Source: Microbispora sp. H11081 (lineage in GTDB: Bacteria > Actinomycetota > Actinomycetes > Streptosporangiales > Streptosporangiaceae). Taken from it: a stretch of DNA of 64,000 nucleotides. The stretch lies in contig NZ_JABBWV010000003.1 of NCBI RefSeq assembly GCF_012999535.1, forward strand, positions 537,606-601,605, read 5' to 3'. Shown here piece by piece: positions 18,403-26,398 of this stretch; within the stretch, counting starts at the first letter, position 1; every line of letters starts with the position of its first letter. The notes beneath the pieces are model-generated. The model worked only from the letters and a program-made list of their open reading frames with translations. It was not told the DNA's origin and did no database searches. The position numbers were made by a program, and so were the translations under genes.

Positions 18403-19604
18403 GGCGCGGAAGCGACCGGATTCTCACCACCCACGGCGGCAACCTGCCGCGCCCGAACGATCTGGACGAGCTGATCGCCGAGGGCGAATCCGCTCGGGAC
18501 GCCGTGGAGGCCCGCCTGCCGGGCGCCGTGCAGGAGGTCGTCGACCGGCAGATCCGGTGCGGCCTCGACACCGTCAACGACGGTGAGTACGTCAAGGCCG
18601 CCAACATGGCCGGGTACAGCGGCTACATCCACGCCAGGGTGACCGGCTGGGAGACCCTGCCCATCGACCCGAGCGTGCCGCCCAAGCGCGAGTACGTCGC
18701 CGCCCGCGACAAGGCCGAGTTCCCCGGCACGTACGCGTCCGGCCTGTGGCTCGCGGGATCGGGCGGGCCGGTCCGGCCCGGTTTCTCGACCCCGGGAGCC
18801 GTGCCCAGGATGCCCACGACGGAGCGGGTGTGCACCGGCCCGATCACCTACATCGGCCAGGACGCCATCGCGGCCGACGTCGCGGCGCTGCGGACGGCGC
18901 TGCGGGACAGGGAGGCCGACGGCTTCATCGCGGCGCTGGGACCGCTCAGCCTTGGCGCGGGCGCGAGGAACGCCTACTACGCGAGCGAGGAAGAGTACAT
19001 GTTCGCGGTCGCCGAGGCGCTGCGAGAGGAGTATCGGGCGGTCACCGACGCCGGTCTGACCCTGCAGATCGACGAGCCCGAGTTCGCCACCACCTGGCAG
19101 TTCCACCCCACCTGGACGGTCGAGGACCTCCGGCGCTATCTGGAGTTCGCCGTGGAGGTGATCAACCACGCCATCGACGGGCTGCCCGGCGAGCAGATCA
19201 GGATGCACACGTGCTGGGGCAGCGGCCACCGGCCGCACACTCAGGACATCGGCCTTGAGCACATCGCGGACCTCCTGATCAAGGTGGACGTCCAGGCGTA
19301 CGCCATCGAGTCGGGCAACGTCCGCCACGCGCACGAGTGGCGGGTGTGGGAGGACGTGAAGCTGCCGGAAGGCAAGATCCTCATCCCCGGCGTGGTGAGC
19401 CACGCCACCGACCTGGTCGAGCACCCCGAGCTCGTGGCCGAGCGGCTGACGAACTTCGCCAGCGTGGTCGGTAGGGAGAACCTCCAGGCCGGGACCGACT
19501 GCGGGATCGGATCCCGCGTGGGCCACGAGGAGATCGTCTGGGCGAAGCTCACCGCTCTCGCGGAAGGCGCCGCGATCGCCAGCCGCCGGCTGTGGGCCCG
19601 GTAG
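18399..19604 (+). CDS. MetE-like zinc methyl/alkyl-transferase-family protein
   Basis: 401-residue single-domain member of the cobalamin-independent methionine synthase / UROD superfamily. The zinc site is intact: H270 and C272 (RMHTCWGS), E304 (YAIESGN) and C368 (GTDCGIGS); LQIDEPEFATTWQ is the family strand. N-terminal LTTHGGNLPRPNDL differs from the usual SVVGSYPRP of methionine synthases. It is distant from the core-MetE at 2972, and relatives of this type also include epoxyalkane:coenzyme M transferase. ATG overlaps the NHL gene stop, tying it to the CoA-transferase/amidohydrolase operon; a catabolic role, such as demethylation or thiol transfer, fits better than methionine synthesis (inference). 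Confidence 0.75.
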   Translation: MRRGSDRILTTHGGNLPRPNDLDELIAEGESARDAVEARLPGAVQEVVDRQIRCGLDTVNDGEYVKAANMAGYSGYIHARVTGWETLPIDPSVPPKREYVAARDKAEFPGTYASGLWLAGSGGPVRPGFSTPGAVPRMPTTERVCTGPITYIGQDAIAADVAALRTALRDREADGFIAALGPLSLGAGARNAYYASEEEYMFAVAEALREEYRAVTDAGLTLQIDEPEFATTWQFHPTWTVEDLRRYLEFAVEVINHAIDGLPGEQIRMHTCWGSGHRPHTQDIGLEHIADLLIKVDVQAYAIESGNVRHAHEWRVWEDVKLPEGKILIPGVVSHATDLVEHPELVAERLTNFASVVGRENLQAGTDCGIGSRVGHEEIVWAKLTALAEGAAIASRRLWAR

Positions 19605-19630
19605 TCCACGACATCGGCGAACGATCGCCG

Positions 19631-19686
19631 ACACACGACCACTGACACACGACCACTGACACACGACCACTGGCACACGACCACTG
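19631..19686. repeat. 14-bp tandem repeat, four copies
   Basis: Unit ACACACGACCACTG: copies at 19631-19644, 19645-19658 and 19659-19672 are identical, the fourth (19673-19686) differs at its first base (GCACACGACCACTG), and a decayed fifth follows (CGCACGACCCCTG). It sits just after the MetE-like gene stop. Confidence 0.9.
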
Positions 19687-19808
19687 AACGCACGACCCCT
19701 GGCTTCCGGCCGCGAGTTCTCGGCCGTGAGCCGGTGGCCGCGCGCGCACGAACGCGGGCGCACGAGCCCGCGATGACGACAAAGACGACGAAGACGACGA
19801 AACACCAC

Positions 19809-19852
19809 TGACCTGGCGGGGCTCGTTCAGCGTCACGGCTGAAGACAGGTCA
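19809..19852. terminator. Nested hairpin, possible attenuator or terminator
   Basis: Outer arms TGACCTG (19809-19815) and CAGGTCA (19846-19852) enclose a second perfect stem TTCAGC (19826-19831) / GCTGAA (19838-19843) with a 6-base loop. No T-run follows, so it may be a Rho-independent terminator of the actinobacterial kind for the upstream operon or a structure in the leader of the binding-protein transcript. Confidence 0.4.
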
Positions 19853-19968
19853 TCACCGAGCGCCAGGAGACCACGGGTGCGACCCGGCACAGGCGAGGGA
19901 GCCGGTGCACGCCGGGAGTCGCCGGCCGAACCAGTCAATTCAGCTTCTGAACCATGGAGGCAAACGCC

Positions 19969-21501
19969 GTGAGAAGATCAATTCATATAACGGCCGGTGT
20001 AATGCTGACCGCCGGTCTCGCCCTCGCCGGGTGCGGGAGCGGGACGACAGCTTCTGAGCAGACCTCGGGCCCCACCGACAGCGGGGCCATCCTGAGGTGG
20101 GCCTCCCCGGGCATGCCCACCTCCTTCGACCCCCGCAAGTCCGCGCCGCTCGACCCGGTCTATCTCAGCCTGGTCTACGAGAGCCTGATCCGGCGGATGC
20201 CCTCGGGCGAGATCAAGCCGGGCCTGGCGACCGAGTGGCAGTTCTCCGACGACAACAAGGTGCTGACCCTCAAGCTGCGGCAGGGGGTGAAGTTCCACAA
20301 CGGCGAGGAGCTCAACGCGGAGGCGGTCAAGAAGTCGCTGGAGGCGTACAAGAAGAGCGGCGCCCTCGTGACGACGCTGGCGGTGCTCGACAAGGTCGAG
20401 GTGGTCGCCCCGGACGAGGTGAAGCTCACCTTCGCCCATCCGTCCGGCTACATGGTCAACGTGCTCGCGGGCGAGGCCGGCATCGTGGTCGCGCCCGGCG
20501 CGCTCGACGCCCCTGACCTGCCCACGAAGCCGGTCGGCACCGGGCCCTTCGAGCTCACCTCGCTGCAGCAGGGCAAGATCACGTTCAAGAAGTTCGAGGG
20601 CCACTGGAACGCGGCGGCGACGACCATCGCCGGCGTGGAGATGCCGGTCTTCAACGACGAGCCGACGCGCCTGCGCGCGGTGAAGTCGGGGCAGGCCGAC
20701 GGCAGCACGATCACGCCGAACCAGCTCAAGGAGGCCGAGGCGGCGGGCATGACCGTCATCCAGGCCCCCAACACGACGCTCAACGCCATCCTGCTGAACA
20801 CCTCCGTGCCCGCGCTCGCCAAGCCGGAGTTCCGTAAGGCGCTGCTGTACGCCATCGACCGTGAGTCGATCAGCAAGAACCTGTACGCCGGCACCTGCTC
20901 GCCGTCGGTGCAGCCGTTCCAGAAGGGTTTCTGGGCGAACGTGCCCCAGCTGAACGACGTGTCCTCCTACTACGACCCGGAGAAGGCCAAGAAGCTGATG
21001 GCCGAGGCCGGTCTGAAGGACGGCGTGGACCTGACGTTCGAGGTCGGCCCCAACACCTCCTACCAGGTGCTGGCCCAGGCGCTGCAGGCGCAGCTGGCGA
21101 AGGTGGGGATCAGGGTCTCCATCAAGGTGCTGGAGTTCCAGCAGATGGTCACCGCCCGCAGGAACGGCCAGTTCACCGCGACGGTGTCGCTGCTGCAGGC
21201 CGGGCGGCCCGACCCGAGCCAGTTCGTCCAGGACTTCTACATCAAGGGCGGCGCCTACAACCCCGGCGGCTTCTCCCTGGCGGGGATCGGCGACCTGCTG
21301 ACGGAGGCCCGGGCCAGCGAGGAGAGCACGGCGCGTGCCGAGCCGATGCACGAGATCGTCACGAAGGTGCTGGAGGCGGGGCCGCCGGTGATCCCGGTGT
21401 GCGGCGTCACCTACATGGCGGCCTTCCGCAAGGGCGTCACCGGGCTGGAGCCGTCGGTGGTCGGCGACTACGACTTCGCCACCGTGAAGATGAGCAAGTA
21501 G
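19969..21501 (+). CDS. Substrate-binding lipoprotein of peptide/nickel-type ABC transporter
   Basis: Extracellular solute-binding protein family 5, about 510 aa. The start is the GTG at 19969, eight bases after GGAGG; the ATG at 19954 would contain that site. A lipoprotein signal (RRSIHITAGV..LTAGLALAGC) puts the lipidated Cys at about residue 22. DppA-type landmarks: TSFDPRKSAPLDPVYLSLVYESL, LTLKLRQGVKFHNGEELNAEAV, KPVGTGPFEL and FRKALLYAIDRESI. It is the likely receptor for the permeases and ATPases at 9900-13762, separated from them by the catabolic genes of the same strand. Confidence 0.9.
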   Translation: MRRSIHITAGVMLTAGLALAGCGSGTTASEQTSGPTDSGAILRWASPGMPTSFDPRKSAPLDPVYLSLVYESLIRRMPSGEIKPGLATEWQFSDDNKVLTLKLRQGVKFHNGEELNAEAVKKSLEAYKKSGALVTTLAVLDKVEVVAPDEVKLTFAHPSGYMVNVLAGEAGIVVAPGALDAPDLPTKPVGTGPFELTSLQQGKITFKKFEGHWNAAATTIAGVEMPVFNDEPTRLRAVKSGQADGSTITPNQLKEAEAAGMTVIQAPNTTLNAILLNTSVPALAKPEFRKALLYAIDRESISKNLYAGTCSPSVQPFQKGFWANVPQLNDVSSYYDPEKAKKLMAEAGLKDGVDLTFEVGPNTSYQVLAQALQAQLAKVGIRVSIKVLEFQQMVTARRNGQFTATVSLLQAGRPDPSQFVQDFYIKGGAYNPGGFSLAGIGDLLTEARASEESTARAEPMHEIVTKVLEAGPPVIPVCGVTYMAAFRKGVTGLEPSVVGDYDFATVKMSK

Positions 21502-21505
21502 CGAC

Positions 21506-22411
21506 ATGACAGAGAGGAAGGCCGTGCGCCTCAACGACAAGGTGGCCGTCGTCACCGGATCAGGGCGGGGCCTCGGCCGTGCCTACGCCGAGGCGCTCGC
21601 CGCGGCGGGCGCCGCCGTGGTGGTCAACGACATCGACGCCGACGTCGCCGAGGAGACCGCCGCCGGGATCAGGAAGGCCGGCGGCCGCGCGGTCGCCGAG
21701 GTGTGCGCCGTCGGCACCGCCAAGTCGGCGGACGCCCTCGTGGCACGGGCCGTCTCCGAGTTCGGCCGCCTGGACGTGATGTGCACGAACGCCGGCGCGC
21801 TGCGGGACCGGACGCTGCTCAAGGTCACCGACGAGGAGTTCGACCTCGTCGTCGACAGCCACGTGCGCGGCACCTTCACCTGCGCCCGCGCGGCGGTGGG
21901 CCGGTTCCGGGAGCAGGGCGGGGGCGGCCGGCTGATCCTGGTCGGCTCCCCGGCGGGCCAGTACGGCTCGTTCGGGCAGACGGCGTACGCCGCGTCCAAG
22001 GCGGCCATCATCGCCATGGTCCGGGTGTGGTCGGTGGAGACGGCGAAGCTCGGCGTGACCGTGAACGCGATCGTGCCGACGGCGCTGACCAGGATGGCCG
22101 CGACCATCCCGTCGCTGACCGAGGTCGTCGCCGCGGTCGAGGCCGGCGCCCCGGTCCCCGCCGACCTGCGCAGGCGCGGAATCGGCCTGGTCGAGGACGT
22201 GGCTCCGCTGGTGGTCTATCTCGCCTCGGACGAGTCGGCCGGGGTCACCGGGCAGTACATCGGGTTCGGTGGCGACAGGTTCGCGATCTGGGCGCATCCG
22301 AAGGAGGCGTTCGTCACGCACCGCGACGGCGGCTGGACGGCGGAGCAACTCGCCGCCGACTTCCCCGGGTTCTCGGAACACCTGCAGACCCATACGCCGT
22401 CAGGCCGGTGA
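21506..22411 (+). CDS. Short-chain dehydrogenase/reductase
   Basis: 301-residue classical SDR. Cofactor motif TGSGRGLG (residues 17-24), NAG at 95-97, catalytic S148 (LVGSPAG), Y161 and K165 (YAASK). The structural Asn of the tetrad is a His here (DSHVRGTF), as in several hydroxyacyl-CoA dehydrogenase-like SDRs. D42 after the second strand favours NAD over NADP. The C-terminus is about 40 residues longer than usual (WAHPKEAFVTHRDGGW). Four bases after the binding-protein stop, so co-transcribed; oxidises or reduces an alcohol/ketone of the pathway. Confidence 0.88.
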   Translation: MTERKAVRLNDKVAVVTGSGRGLGRAYAEALAAAGAAVVVNDIDADVAEETAAGIRKAGGRAVAEVCAVGTAKSADALVARAVSEFGRLDVMCTNAGALRDRTLLKVTDEEFDLVVDSHVRGTFTCARAAVGRFREQGGGGRLILVGSPAGQYGSFGQTAYAASKAAIIAMVRVWSVETAKLGVTVNAIVPTALTRMAATIPSLTEVVAAVEAGAPVPADLRRRGIGLVEDVAPLVVYLASDESAGVTGQYIGFGGDRFAIWAHPKEAFVTHRDGGWTAEQLAADFPGFSEHLQTHTPSGR

Positions 22412-22420
22412 GAACCGCGA

Positions 22421-22456
22421 CCGCCCCGCACCCGGCCACAAGCCGGGGCGGGGCGG
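22421..22456. terminator. Bidirectional hairpin terminator between convergent genes
   Basis: Arms CCGCCCCG (22421-22428) and CGGGGCGG (22449-22456), with an inner stem CCCGG/CCGGG (22431-22435, 22443-22447). It lies in the 62-base gap between the SDR stop and the minus-strand amidohydrolase stop. Confidence 0.8.
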
Positions 22457-22473
22457 TTCGCCGTGAACGGCCG

Positions 22474-23361
22474 TCAGCCGAAATAGAACGCGTGCGAAGC
22501 CAGCGAGATCCGCCGGCGCAGCGCGGGATCGGGCACCAGCCGGGCGAAGGACTCGACGGCGTCGCGGTAGGCGACAGGCCGGCGCGCGCCGACGAACGGC
22601 GCGTCGCTGCCCCAGAAGACGTGCTCGGGACCGGCGGCCTCCAGCAGGGTCGCCGCGTATCCGGCCAGCGTGTCCTCGCTCACGTCGAAGCGGTATCCCG
22701 CCGACAGCTTCACCCACACCCGGCCGGTGCCGAGCGCCCGCAGCAGCGCCGCGCCGCCGGCGCTCGCGTAGCCCGTGTCCCTGCCGGGGTCGCCGAAGTG
22801 GTCCACGACGACCCGCACCCCCGAGGAGAGCAGCCCGTCGAGCACCGGCGGCAGCCGCTCGCCCTCGATGTTCAGCTCGACGTGCCAGCCGAGGTCCGCG
22901 ATCCGGAACAGCAGCCGGCGGTACGCCGGGTCCTGGAGATCCGGCAGGTCCGGGCGGCGGCGCCACTGGAACCTGACCCCGGCCACGCCGTCGGACCTCA
23001 TCCGCTCCAGCACGTAGCGGTCGACGTTGGGCTCGACGATGACGGTCCCGCGCAGCCGCTCGTGCTCGCGCAGGGCCTCGATCGTGTAGTCGTTCAGGTC
23101 GCCGAGCAGGCTCATCGCGGAGACCACGCCGTATCCGACCCCGTGCTCGTCCATCATCGCCAGGAACGTCCCGGCCGGGAGATCGCCCTCCGGCCGCGTC
23201 CACGCGCGCGCCGCGAGCGGCAGCGCGCTGGTGAACAGATGGACGTGGGTGTCGACGAGCGGCACGGCGTCGTCGCGGAGCGGATCGCTCGCCCCGCTCT
23301 CCGCCGCGCTCTCCGCCGCGCTCTCCGCCGCGCTCCCCGCCGCGCTCCCCGCCGCGCTCAC
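22474..23361 (-). CDS. Amidohydrolase family protein (PF04909 type)
   Basis: 295-residue metal-dependent hydrolase or decarboxylase of the amidohydrolase-2 kind: HxH ligands in LVDTHVHLF, His in VVVDHFGDPG, and catalytic Asp in FWGSDAPFVG. GTG start overlaps the stop of the upstream amidohydrolase gene (GTGA), so the odd N-terminus is probably translated: the first 25 residues are a low-complexity (SAAE/SAAG)n stretch coded by a 12-bp tandem repeat. Last gene of the minus-strand operon running down from 27289. Related enzymes hydrolyse lactones (2-pyrone-4,6-dicarboxylate hydrolase) or decarboxylate aromatic acids; which applies here is open. Confidence 0.78.
   Translation of the reverse strand: MSAAGSAAGSAAESAAESAAESGASDPLRDDAVPLVDTHVHLFTSALPLAARAWTRPEGDLPAGTFLAMMDEHGVGYGVVSAMSLLGDLNDYTIEALREHERLRGTVIVEPNVDRYVLERMRSDGVAGVRFQWRRRPDLPDLQDPAYRRLLFRIADLGWHVELNIEGERLPPVLDGLLSSGVRVVVDHFGDPGRDTGYASAGGAALLRALGTGRVWVKLSAGYRFDVSEDTLAGYAATLLEAAGPEHVFWGSDAPFVGARRPVAYRDAVESFARLVPDPALRRRISLASHAFYFG
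23296..23355. repeat. 12-bp coding tandem repeat, five copies
   Basis: Unit GCTCTCCGCCGC repeated five times on the plus strand (the last two copies read GCTCCCCGCCGC). On the minus strand it encodes the AAES/AAGS repeats at the N-terminus of the amidohydrolase. Slippage-prone; copy number likely varies between strains. Confidence 0.9.
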
Positions 23362-24245
23362 GGCCTGGCCGCCGGGAGCCGGTAGAGCGCGGCGGCCGTA
23401 CCGCCGAGCACCCTGGCGGCGTCCTGCGGGGACAGGCCGGCGACCGACTCACGGGCGATCCGCACCATGTCGTCGTACGCGCCGGGCGTCTGGGTGACGT
23501 CGGATCCCCACAGCACCCGGTCCGCGCCGAACCTGGACACCAGCCATTCGACGACGGCGGACGGCTCGCGGCCCGCCGCGATGACCCGGGCGAAGTTGAG
23601 CGTCGTCACCTTGACATGGATCTCGGGCAGGTCGGCCAGCGCGAGCAGCGCGTCCTCCCCGGGGTAGGGGCGGCCGCGGTCGACCTCGACGCTCGCGACG
23701 TGGTCGAGGACGACCGGCGTGCCGGGGAACTCGCGCGCGACCGCGGGCAGCGCCTCCAGGCTCTCTTCGCGGTTCCAGCGGTAGAGGTGCAGGCACATCG
23801 ACAGGCCGAGGCCGGCCGCCTCCCGCCACACCTCGCGCGCCGGGGCGCCGGCGAACCAGCCGGTGCCCGGCGTGCCGCCGTGCTGGTTGCCGCCCGGCGA
23901 GGTCAGCCGTACGGCCACGGCGCCGCGCTCGGCCCAGTGGCGCACCGTCCGCGCGGCGTCCGGCGCCTGGGCGTCGACGACGCACATGGCGGCGAGCCTG
24001 CCGGGATGGCGCGCCGCCGAGTCCACGACGTAGCTGTTGTCGTAGCCGTACACCTGGGCTCGCTGCACCGCGACGGCCGCCGCCTGGCCGGTGGCGTCCA
24101 GCGCGCCGAGCAGCCGCTCGGCGGTCATCGGGTCGTTGCGCACGGCGTCGCTCACCGAGCCGCCGGGCGGGTTGAACGGGTAGGCCGGGTCGTCGGTGAC
24201 CAGGTGGGCGTGGGCGTCGATCGGCATGACGCTCGCGAGGTTCAT
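23358..24245 (-). CDS. Amidohydrolase family protein (PF04909 type)
   Basis: About 295 aa. Start ATG (MNLASVMPIDAHAHLV) overlaps the stop of the lipocalin-like gene (ATGA); longer in-frame starts read into that gene and look spurious. HxH in IDAHAHLV, His in LSMCLHLYRW and VVLDHVASVE, catalytic Asp in LWGSDVTQTP. Distinct from its downstream neighbour, so the operon has two non-identical members of the same family, which usually means two successive hydrolysis or decarboxylation steps or two substrate stereoisomers (inference). Confidence 0.8.
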   Translation of the reverse strand: MNLASVMPIDAHAHLVTDDPAYPFNPPGGSVSDAVRNDPMTAERLLGALDATGQAAAVAVQRAQVYGYDNSYVVDSAARHPGRLAAMCVVDAQAPDAARTVRHWAERGAVAVRLTSPGGNQHGGTPGTGWFAGAPAREVWREAAGLGLSMCLHLYRWNREESLEALPAVAREFPGTPVVLDHVASVEVDRGRPYPGEDALLALADLPEIHVKVTTLNFARVIAAGREPSAVVEWLVSRFGADRVLWGSDVTQTPGAYDDMVRIARESVAGLSPQDAARVLGGTAAALYRLPAARP

Positions 24246-24652
24246 CGGATGCGTTCCCAGACGAGTACGGGGGTGGGCGGTTGGGCGGGGGACCGGTCGG
24301 CGCGCAGGGTCAGCCGGTCCCCGTCCAGGACGGCCAGGCGGACCAGCCTGGCGCCGATCCAGTTGGGGTAGACGCCGGCCTCGACGTGGTGGACGACGCG
24401 GTCGCCGAGCCACTCGTAGCGTCCGGCGTACGCGCCGAAGGCCCGAACGGCGGCGAGCTTCTCCTCGTCGGTGCTCGCGCGCCAGCTGGCCGAGCGCATG
24501 AGCGGGCGGTCGCCGTCCATGTACTGCACCGCCATGTGCCCGTCGGCGCCGTAGAGCAGCCGGCCGAGGGGGGTGTCCCCGAGTGGCCGCGCCCCCTCGG
24601 CCGCCCCACCCTCCATGAAGTAGTCGGCCAGCCGCCAGGTGCCGGTGATCAT
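24242..24652 (-). CDS. Lipocalin-like domain protein
   Basis: 136-residue protein of the lipocalin-like family (PF13924): begins MITGTWRLADYFME with the GTW strand, then GRLLYGADGHMAVQYM and a C-terminal beta-strand RLTLRADRSP. Members occur beside catabolic hydrolases and are thought to bind small hydrophobic ligands. Overlaps both neighbours by four bases. No catalytic residues recognisable. Confidence 0.7.
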   Translation of the reverse strand: MITGTWRLADYFMEGGAAEGARPLGDTPLGRLLYGADGHMAVQYMDGDRPLMRSASWRASTDEEKLAAVRAFGAYAGRYEWLGDRVVHHVEAGVYPNWIGARLVRLAVLDGDRLTLRADRSPAQPPTPVLVWERIR

Positions 24653-25434
24653 GGTGTGGCCTCCGCCTTCGGTGGTGCGGGGAGTTGCTCGCGGAACGCC
24701 CGCGTCATGGAGTGGGCCGTGCGGGCGAGCATGGTGGCGTCGTTGCCCATGATCAGGAACTGGTGGCCGAGCCCCGCCGCCCGTACGGCCGACGGGCCGT
24801 CCACGCAGGCGGCGCCGCAGGGTTTGCCCGCGGCGGCGGCCGCGGCCCTGGCCCGGTCGAGTGACTGCCTGACGACGGGGTCGCCCATCTCGACCCCGAG
24901 CGTGAGCGACAGGTCGCCGGCCCCCAGGAACACCGCGTCCACCCCCGGCACCGCCAGGATTGCGGCGGCGGCGTCGATGGCGGCCGGGCTCTCCAGTTGC
25001 GGGATGCAGACGATCTCCTCGTTGCCGGTCCTGATGTATTCGGCCCTGGGCAGCAGCCCCCACCTGCCGGCGCGGCTGGTCCCGCCCGCTCCCCGGGTGC
25101 CGAGCGGGGGAAAGCGGGTGGCCGCCACGGCGCGTTCGGCCTCGGCCGCCGAGTCCACGTGGGGCACCAGGACGCCCTTGGCGCCTGCGTCGAGGACCCG
25201 CTGGATCGTGGTGGCCTGCTGGTCGGGCACGCGGACCAGGGGATCCACGCCGTACGCCAGGGCGGTGGCGATCATCCGCGCCGTGATGGTGAGATCGAGC
25301 GGGGCGTGCTCCAGGTCGATGACCACGAAGTCGAAGCCGGCGCTGGCCATGATGTCGACGCTTTCCGTGGTCGCCAGTTTGATCCACGTGCCCAGCCGCG
25401 GCGCCGTCGCGGAGGCGGTCTCGAAGAATCCCAT
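24649..25434 (-). CDS. HpcH/HpaI-family aldolase
   Basis: Class II pyruvate aldolase, 261 aa. Substrate/metal motifs: VVIDLEHAPLD, metal-binding Glu in IPQLESP and Asp in LGAGDLSLTLG, and RFPPLGTRGAGG. Such enzymes split 4-hydroxy-2-oxo acids into pyruvate and an aldehyde. A paralogue lies at 56702-57490; both sit directly downstream of a bicupin gene, in the same order. Ends in a four-base overlap with the lipocalin-like gene. Confidence 0.88.
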   Translation of the reverse strand: MGFFETASATAPRLGTWIKLATTESVDIMASAGFDFVVIDLEHAPLDLTITARMIATALAYGVDPLVRVPDQQATTIQRVLDAGAKGVLVPHVDSAAEAERAVAATRFPPLGTRGAGGTSRAGRWGLLPRAEYIRTGNEEIVCIPQLESPAAIDAAAAILAVPGVDAVFLGAGDLSLTLGVEMGDPVVRQSLDRARAAAAAAGKPCGAACVDGPSAVRAAGLGHQFLIMGNDATMLARTAHSMTRAFREQLPAPPKAEATP

Positions 25435-25443
25435 CCCGGGCCG

Positions 25444-26373
25444 TCAGCCGGTCGTGACGTGTTCGGGGGCGGGGTACTCGTCGGCGTTGAGCACCCATCC
25501 GGCCTTGGCGGAGAAGTCCGCGCGCGGCGGGCTGAAGATGTCGATGAGCAGGTGCGGTCCTTCGCCCACGGCCTGGCTGGTGTGGACGGTCGGCGGCGGG
25601 ATGATCGCGACGGCCGGGCTGCCCACGGCCGCGTGCTCGTCGTCGCGCCACTGCGACATCTTCGACGTCCAGGGCGTGCGCACGTGATGGACGTAGTCGC
25701 CGACGACGGTCAGCGAGCACTGCTCGAAGTCGTCGTGGTGGTGGGGGGAGAGCCGTTCGGGATCGCGCGGGCCGTCCTTGGCGTCGCCGAAGTTGACCAT
25801 GAAGCTGCTGGACCGGAAGATCCGGCCGAACCGGCCGGGCCGCAGCGGGTGGTCGGCGTTGAGGTAGACGCGCAGGCGGTGCCCGGCGGGCGGGTCGGGC
25901 CACGGCGTCAGCGGGGCGACGCGCGGGTGCGGCTGCTCGTACGACCGGGCGTTGCCGCAGCGCGCGAGGAGGTCGGCCGTCCGGACGTCGAACAGGCGGA
26001 CCAGGTCGCCGTCGCCGTGCGCGGTGACGACGCTGTCGCCCGGCGGCACGATGACCACGCCCGCCCCGGTCACCGTCCGGCTCTCGCCTCCCGCCTTGAC
26101 GTCGATCGTGAGACCGTCGTGGGGCAGGACGAGGACGTACTCCTCGCGCTGGGCGGACGCGTCGCGCGTCAGCGTCTCCCCGGAGACCAGGCGGGTGAAG
26201 GCGAGCACGAAGTTCTGGGCGCGGACGTACCAGGTCTCGCTGCCGAGCGCGCCCACCTCGTCGGGCGGCAGCGCGGGGAACTCGTAGGTGGCCAGCGCGG
26301 CGATCGGGGCGTCCGCGTTCTTCGCGGGCGTGGTCGCGTTGAGCGCGGCGCGGGGGTCGGTGGAGCTGTACAT
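25444..26373 (-). CDS. Bicupin protein
   Basis: 309 residues with two cupin-like halves. The C-terminal half carries LSPHHHDDFEQCSL, a likely metal motif (His-His-x-Asp-x-Glu), and IIPPPTVHTSQ for the distal His; the N-terminal half (about 45-130) has VVIVPPGDSVVTAHGDGD. Closely similar to the product of 57487-58404, particularly DIFSPPR.DFSAK.GW.LNADEYPAP. Could be a metal-dependent isomerase, decarboxylase or dioxygenase; no sub-family I know fits. Between the DUF6282-like and aldolase genes. Confidence 0.72.
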   Translation of the reverse strand: MYSSTDPRAALNATTPAKNADAPIAALATYEFPALPPDEVGALGSETWYVRAQNFVLAFTRLVSGETLTRDASAQREEYVLVLPHDGLTIDVKAGGESRTVTGAGVVIVPPGDSVVTAHGDGDLVRLFDVRTADLLARCGNARSYEQPHPRVAPLTPWPDPPAGHRLRVYLNADHPLRPGRFGRIFRSSSFMVNFGDAKDGPRDPERLSPHHHDDFEQCSLTVVGDYVHHVRTPWTSKMSQWRDDEHAAVGSPAVAIIPPPTVHTSQAVGEGPHLLIDIFSPPRADFSAKAGWVLNADEYPAPEHVTTG

Positions 26374-26398
26374 GCGATCCGTCCTTCGGGGGGTTCTG

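Larger units (their letters stand above)
19605..19968. other. Intergenic region with tandem repeats and hairpin before the binding-protein gene
   Basis: 364 bases without a supported gene. It holds a 14-bp tandem array (19631-19686), three 9-bp units of the GACGACRAA type around 19774-19800, a nested hairpin (19809-19852), and the ribosome site GGAGG (19956-19960) of the lipoprotein gene. No strong -35/-10 pair stands out. Confidence 0.5.

Noticed and set aside
19631..19686. CRISPR-like array
   Set aside because: Units are contiguous 14-mers without spacers and there are no cas genes.
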